Shown: one piece after another, positions 58,913 to 64,000 of the stretch
Position numbering within the stretch: position 1 is the stretch's first letter
How the letters are laid out: every line of letters starts with the position of its first letter
NCBI GenBank assembly: GCA_038503065.1
Contig: JBCAMK010000005.1
Span: 1,922,001 to 1,986,000 of the forward strand
Direction: 5' to 3'
Origin: Paragyromitra xinjiangensis
Taxonomy: Eukaryota; Ascomycota; Pezizomycetes; Pezizales; Discinaceae
Length of the DNA stretch: 64,000 nucleotides
Notes under the pieces: model-generated
Told to the model about the DNA's origin: nothing
What the model saw: only the letters and a program-made list of their open reading frames with translations
Databases searched by the model: none
Made by a program: the position numbers and the translations under genes

Positions 58913-60311
58913 ATGATCGAAATGTCTACCCCAACTTCTCCCTCTCTCAACAAACCTAAGCACGTCAAATACTGGCTCCGCTGTCTTAAAACATGTCTGC
59001 CCACAGATTACACCGCTACGGACCTGAACCGCATGACGCTCGGCTCCTTCTGCATCGTCGCAATAGACCTCCTCGGTGAGCTCCAGAAGACAACTACGGA
59101 AGAAGACCGCATCAATTGGATCGACTGGGTCTACTCTAACCAGCTCCCCACCGGTGGCTTCCGCGGCAGTCCTGCGACGTTTATGTATGGGGCATCGCCG
59201 CACTGGGATGCACCAAATTTGCCAGCAAGTCTTTTTGCGTTAGTAACGCTGATAAGTTTGGGGGATGACTTGGAGAGGGTAGATAAAAGAGGATTGTTAG
59301 GATTGTTGCCAAAAATGCAGAGGGAAAACGGGAGTTTTGGAGAGTGGATTGGGCCGGAAGGGGAGGTGATTGGCGGGAGTGATATGAGATTTATTTATTT
59401 TGCTAGTTCTATTCGGTGGATTTTGAGGGGGAGAGAGGGGAATGGAGTAGTGCAGGGGGTGCCAGATTTCGATGTGGATCAGTGTGTGAGCTACATTAAG
59501 TCATCGGAGGTGAGTTTTTCGGATGGAGGAATAGGGAGGAAGGAAATGGAGAACAGTTATTGATGATGGTGGATTTCTGGTCAGACCTATGATTGTGGAA
59601 TAGCACAAAAACCCTTCGGAGAGGCTCACGGTAGGCTCATGTCATCATTTCTACAAGAGTTTCGTTGCTGAACACTTACGGGACCTTCCAGCCGGCTTAA
59701 CATACTGTGCCCTCAGTGCCTTATCTCTCCTCGACCGTCTACACCCTGACAAGGGTGGTCTATCCTCGCATGAAGGCATTACCCGGTGGCTGGTATCCCA
59801 GCAGGTCCCATTCCAAGCTAAAGATGGGTACAGCGTAGATGACTACGAAGACCTAGTCGTTGAAGGTACCGAAGATGAAAAAAGGGAAAGCGAGAAAATA
59901 GAACTAGGAGCAGATGGAAAGCCAATCTGGGCAGGTTTCAGTGGAAGGTGTAACAAGTACCCCGATACCTGCTATAGCTACTGGGTCAACGGCAGCTTAG
60001 ATATCCTGAGAAAACTTCACTTGATTGACATGAAAGCCAATCGGAGGTTTTTGCTGGAGAAAACCCAACACTTCGTTGGTGGCTTCGCTAAGCTACCACA
60101 ACCGGGGACCCCACCTGGTATGTATCCCCTTACTTATTTTGACCATATTTTACTGAGTAGAAGTACAGATATAATGCACTCCTTCCTCGGCCTAGCAGCA
60201 CTATCAATCATGAAAGAAGAAGGATTAAATGGCATTGACTCAAGTTTGTGTGTTAGCATGCAAGCCAAAGAACGTCTAATGGAGCGAGACTGGTGGAAGA
60301 ATGCTCCTTAA
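58913..60311 (+). CDS. CDC43: Geranylgeranyltransferase type I beta subunit
   Basis: The beta subunit attaches geranylgeranyl to CaaX proteins such as Rho GTPases. Four exons (58913-59509, 59585-59630, 59692-60117, 60169-60311) give 403 aa. Prenyltransferase barrel repeats are visible: TGGFRGSPATF, ENGSFGEW, SDMRFIYFASSI, TYDCGIAQKP, then EAHAGLTYCALSAL. The zinc-site region is FSGRCNKYPDTCYSYWVNGS (Asp and Cys ligands), and later GGFAKLPQPGTPP-DIMHSFLGLAAL supplies the His ligand. The last intron (51 nt) is a multiple of three and free of stops. Only splicing gives the conserved PPDIMHSFLGLAAL; retention would insert 17 residues next to the zinc ligand. The minor exon of 46 nt is also supported by family sequence. 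It pairs in theme with the prenylcysteine enzyme at 4-5 kb. Confidence 0.93.
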
Positions 60312-61077
60312 CACCATTAATTAGTTCAAAAAAGATCAGATATATGCAAAGATATCAATATACTGTATACAACTAATGAGATCATTCCTGCTAGAATTGG
60401 ACATCATAATTATCAAGAAGATCCTCCAAATAAAACCTCAATAAGTAGATGGCGAGAATCTCACGATTTTCTTCATCTAGGTACTTGTAGTAGTTTATGC
60501 AGAGCTAAGGGTAGCTCCAAATCCAGGAAATTTTGAAGCTCATTCTCAGTTCAAAGTGATATCATTTGCTTTCGTCGGGAGTAATTACTCCCCGAGCAGA
60601 AGGGAGTTTAGACCCTTGGCGAGTTGCCTCTAGCTAACCTTCTAGCGATTCGAGATCCTTCCCGGCGTTAATTTGCTCGTTACTATGATTTGACCTACTT
60701 GTTTAAAGCACCCCCCAGAATCTAAATACTCTAGGCGAATAGGAATATAGGCATATAGAACGGAAACAAGGGGGTAGTATATACTCAGATTGAGAGGGGG
60801 GCCATAACTTGCTGACTACGAGTCGGGAGTTTGCCTGTGCACAAAATCTCATCACTTTTATAGGAAAATGTGATAAATATTTTTGGTAGTTGTGATGTGC
60901 GGTTTTTTTCGCCTGAATTTGTCATCGCGGCTCTCCTAGCTTACTGAAATAAGTAATCGCTCCAATGAAACATCATTATACTAGTATATTCGACTGATGA
61001 TATGATTCCTCGGGCACCCCAACAACTCTTGTACTTGTACTACCAGGCTTCAGTCCTCCAAAAGATCACAAACCAAA
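60312..61077. other. Intergenic, convergent gene ends
   Basis: About 0.77 kb of AT-rich 3' flank of both genes. A GTTTAAAGCAC word near 60700 is also found near 7945; the similarity is too short to call a repeat family. Confidence 0.4.
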
Positions 61078-62006
61078 TCATGCAGCTGACGCTTTCATCA
61101 ATCTGCCAGTTATGTGGGGGATAATTTCCCAATGAGGTTCATCCTTCGGCGCAGCCAAATGATTTCTATCCCATGGCCCAGCAGCGGCGAGCAGTTTATC
61201 TGTCTGGCGGTTTATGTGGCATCCCGACAGCAAGTGTGGCCAGACAAATTGATACGCCGCTGTTCACGCCCTAGTATCAGCAAGCTATTTTATATCAGAG
61301 ATGCGAGACAGGTTGTGGAAATTAATACATTGAAACGACCTCGTCAACCAAGAATGACTGTTCCTCGTATGTTCAAATACTAGCCATTGTCCACCAGGTA
61401 CCAAGAGGTCATAAAGCGATGCCAAGGTCCTTTCAAGTACAGGAGATGGGACAGAACAAAGAACTTTAATGGTGAGGATCGTGTCTACAGATTCCGGGAC
61501 AATCCCGAATTCGCGCAACTCAGCTGTATCTTGTGCGCCGCAGCCGATAACTTCGTAGATATCGGATAAACCAGCAGCTTTAATGTTGCGGTTTAATTCG
61601 GGGTGCATTTCAAGGCATGGTTCGATTCCGTAGATCTTAGTAATTTTACTTTTGTCGTAGTGCCTAACTGCTAAGCCGGTTCCTGGGCTGTATTTCTCCT
61701 CACGGTTAGGCGGGCAGGATCAACAAAGATTAGATGAATGTCGTACCCAAGTTCTACAACCACGCCGTGTGCCTGTTTTATGAGCGGGCGGACATAGGGA
61801 GCGTCTCCTTTGGCAGAGATAGGACCAAGAAGAGACCAAAGGCGGTTGAACCAGAGACTTCTAAATTTCGCGAGCGACGGCGGTAATTTGAAATGAAGAA
61901 CGAAAGAGGCGGCTGTGAGGAAACCGGCGATGATCGAAACCGTCAATATCATCAAAGGTTTGACGAACAGGTTTAGGTACCGGTCTAAAAACTCGAGGGG
62001 AGTCAT
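61078..62006 (-). CDS. Membrane-anchored SAM-dependent methyltransferase
   Basis: Three exons (62006-61747, 61687-61329, 61259-61078) give 266 aa. An N-terminal hydrophobic segment (PLMILTVSIIAGFLTAASFVL) follows MTPLEFLDRYLNL. After GVVVELGPGTGLAVRHYDK, a class I methyltransferase glycine motif created by splicing, come YGIEPCLEMH, VDTILTIKVLCSVPSP and LVPGGQWLVFEHTRN. The end reads FQSAYQFVWPHLLSGCHINR and AAAGPWDRN. This is the pattern of METTL7-like/Methyltransf_11 proteins of lipid-droplet or ER membranes found across fungi. The substrate is unknown. Both introns were placed by joining motif fragments; reading through either gives a stop. Confidence 0.85.
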
Positions 62007-62555
62007 GATTGATGTTAGCAGCTGAGAGCTGGCGAGGCTGAAAGGGTTGAAGCTATTAGAAAGACAAATGGTTATATGTGTTTTGATTTGGACCTGTGCG
62101 ACAATGGCTTTCCAAAGCACAAATAAGGTCAAAGAGGCTGCTCAGGGCCTACTCTGCGGGGGGGGGGGGTTGAGCTCCTATTTAGAGTTTCTTTTTTGCA
62201 TTGGCTCGGAATTCATCTCAAATTATGATATTGTACGTTTTCCTTGAAGGAATGGGCAATTTCGTTTGGATTGTGCGTAATAACTGCATTCTTCTGCTTT
62301 TGGTCTCTTGGTGATCGAGTGATTTTGAGTGATGTCACGATTAGAGAAAGCAGGGTAACTTCTGTATTGAAGCTAAACGGGTTAGCTTACTGCACCAAGA
62401 GTGCAGGGAATTCCGCGTGTGCGACGTAGAACACAGACTCAACGAAGGCAGAAGCCTCAACTCAACCACGACAAACGCGTCTTCCGCTGCAGAAAGGTGA
62501 AGGGGATCGATCTTAGATTCTCCATTACCTTGACATATACCAAAATTGCCTCACC
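62007..62555. other. Divergent intergenic region, methyltransferase / NUP188-like
   Basis: 549 bp that must hold both promoters. It contains a G10 run at about 62159-62169. No gene was seen. Confidence 0.45.
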
Positions 62556-64000
62556 ATGGCGCCCATATCTACCGATCTTGACTTTCTGAACGATGCGCTG
62601 AAAAACAAGACTCGTTTACCGTAAGTACCCTCACTTTTTGGCGGTCTTAGAAGTCGTAGAGTCTAATGTGCTGTTGTAGGTCATGGAAATCTACATTCGC
62701 ACGCCTTACATCCCCATCACCCCCTTCCACAGCGACAATAGCTTCCTTGACTGCGTTCTTGACGTCGCCTACATCTATAGACTCACTTGCCAGCTGCTAC
62801 AATCCTTTCCCTCCACCCTCCCCTGCGACCAAAACCGACTTCGAGAAGCGGACAGCTGCAATAAATTTCACCGCAGCAGATCAGCCCAGCAGTGGGAGCG
62901 CCGAGTCTGGCAATGCGCTGCCAGGAATTACAGAGCTTAAGGACGCAGCTTTAGAGCTTTCGAAGAGCTTGGATATCGATGAAGTCAGTGCGCTTAGGAT
63001 TGTTGTGCTGGAGTACCAGACTCGACCAGCGGCCAACCTGATAGCGTCAGATGCTAGCAACGGCCGTGGCGCACAGGGCAGCTTTGAGACAGAGTCTGCA
63101 CCGGAGACTAGCCGGTTGGTTTCGGAAGCAGAAAGGAAGGAGAATACGTTTTTGAGTAGGGTAAGCGTGTATATGAGTGAGAGGAGATATATCATTAAGG
63201 TGGCAGCGTTTTTGGTGAGGGCTGCCATTTTGGCGGATAGAAAGGATAATATTTGGAGAGAAGTGGGCCGAAGATTTGCGGTGGAGGGTATCGTAGAGAA
63301 GGGAGGTCTTGCTGGAAAAGTTGTAGACGCCATCTCACAGCGATGGCATCAAGGGGCAAGGGATGGCGAGGGATTGCCGCCCTGGATTAAAACACGTATG
63401 GAGGGAAGCGCACACCCAATAGCATACAAGTGGGAACAGCAGGTAAGCTTATATTCAATTAGTGGATAGCTGGCGGAATGTAGTTGAGGCTAAAGCTAAC
63501 TTCTGTGGATGTTGACAGACATTATGGGAAATAATACACCTACTACAACTTCTTTTTGTGATTTTGTATAAGTCCTTAGAAGAAAGTAGCGCCACTTTAG
63601 TTATCAAATGGTTTAATCTCATGAGAGACACCATCTTTCTCTCAATCCGGGACTATGTATACGACTCCGAAATTCTATTTCAACGTTAATCACTAATGAC
63701 GGGTTTAGGTTCCCTTCCCAGAAGCATTTGAGATCACCAACCTGTACAAATACGCTGTTCCCCTCACGTCCATTGTCTCGATAACCCTACTCCAACATCC
63801 CAAAGTTGAGAAACATATGCAACAAGAATTTGCCCGCACATTTTCCAACGAGTCGTCCGCAACACCCCCAATTTCCGGCCCCGCTGCGGGTGCTTCACGC
63901 AAGCCCCAGCCAGCAGTCAGCGATCAAAGCTTTTATATCGAAAACCCAGGCGCGATCAAAGCTGTTACGGATTGCTTCCATAACACACTCGGTGCTCCTG
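62556..64000 (+). CDS. NUP188: NUP188-like nucleoporin, N-terminal part (runs off window)
   Basis: Four exons begin at 62556 (62556-62620, 62680-63442, 63519-63656, 63709 onward) and leave the window at 64000. They read MAPISTDLDFLNDALKNKTR, SWKSTFARLTSPS, then LKDAALELSKSLDIDEVSALRIVVLEYQTRPAANL. Later come ERRYIIKVAAFLVRAAI and TLWEIIHLLQLLFVILYKSL. Helical sequence with V-S-A-LRIV-LE-Q-RPA and a following E-R-RYI-K-V block is the start of fungal Nup188, a large scaffold of the nuclear pore inner ring. The third intron has a GTATAC donor and a branch-like CTAAT close to its TAG. The family call is based on the N-terminal 400 residues only; Nup192-type scaffold is the main alternative. Confidence 0.72.

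Overview
The window reads as nuclear DNA of a filamentous ascomycete (Pezizomycotina). Protein-coding genes carry many short introns (about 50-80 nt, GTATGT/GTAAGT/GTGAGT donors, CAG/TAG acceptors). The gene set is typically fungal: cytosolic pyruvate carboxylase, cofactor-independent phosphoglycerate mutase, a GPI-anchored mini-protein, and a TPR-CHAT protein. Conserved genes are unusually rich in introns and microexons, which would fit an early-diverging class, but I cannot name the species. Gene models were spliced by eye and checked by reading frame and conserved motifs.

Layout. 1-18 kb is a housekeeping block: a Mediator Med9-like fragment, iPGM, an FAD-dependent prenylcysteine oxidase-like protein, eIF3j (HCR1), enolase and pyruvate carboxylase. 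iPGM, enolase and pyruvate carboxylase act at successive or neighbouring points of lower glycolysis/gluconeogenesis. 18-24 kb holds clathrin heavy chain. 24-34 kb is gene-poor, with only a 69-aa GPI-type surface protein and a secreted pectate lyase with a bacterial-looking C-terminal tail. 34-41 kb is the accessory highlight. It holds a TPR-CHAT protein (18 near-identical 45-aa repeats and a caspase-like C-terminus). Divergent from it is a 334-aa protein whose strand pattern resembles the pore-forming domain of gasdermins. Together they suggest a protease/pore-former cell-death pair. 41-50 kb holds a secreted class 3 lipase, the G-patch spliceosome factor SPP2, and an ArfGAP with BAR-like and PH regions. 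50-57 kb is again gene-poor, with only weak ORFs. 57-64 kb holds an ER cyclophilin with two possible C-termini, the geranylgeranyltransferase-I beta subunit, a membrane-anchored methyltransferase, and the start of a NUP188-like nucleoporin that runs off the window.

Mobile and repeated DNA. One clear Tc1/mariner-type MITE (about 317 bp, TA-flanked, with long imperfect inverted arms) lies at 5776-6092. The palindrome TACATGTA occurs 18 times, always between genes, far above chance. I saw no rRNA, no CRISPR and no tRNA I could defend.
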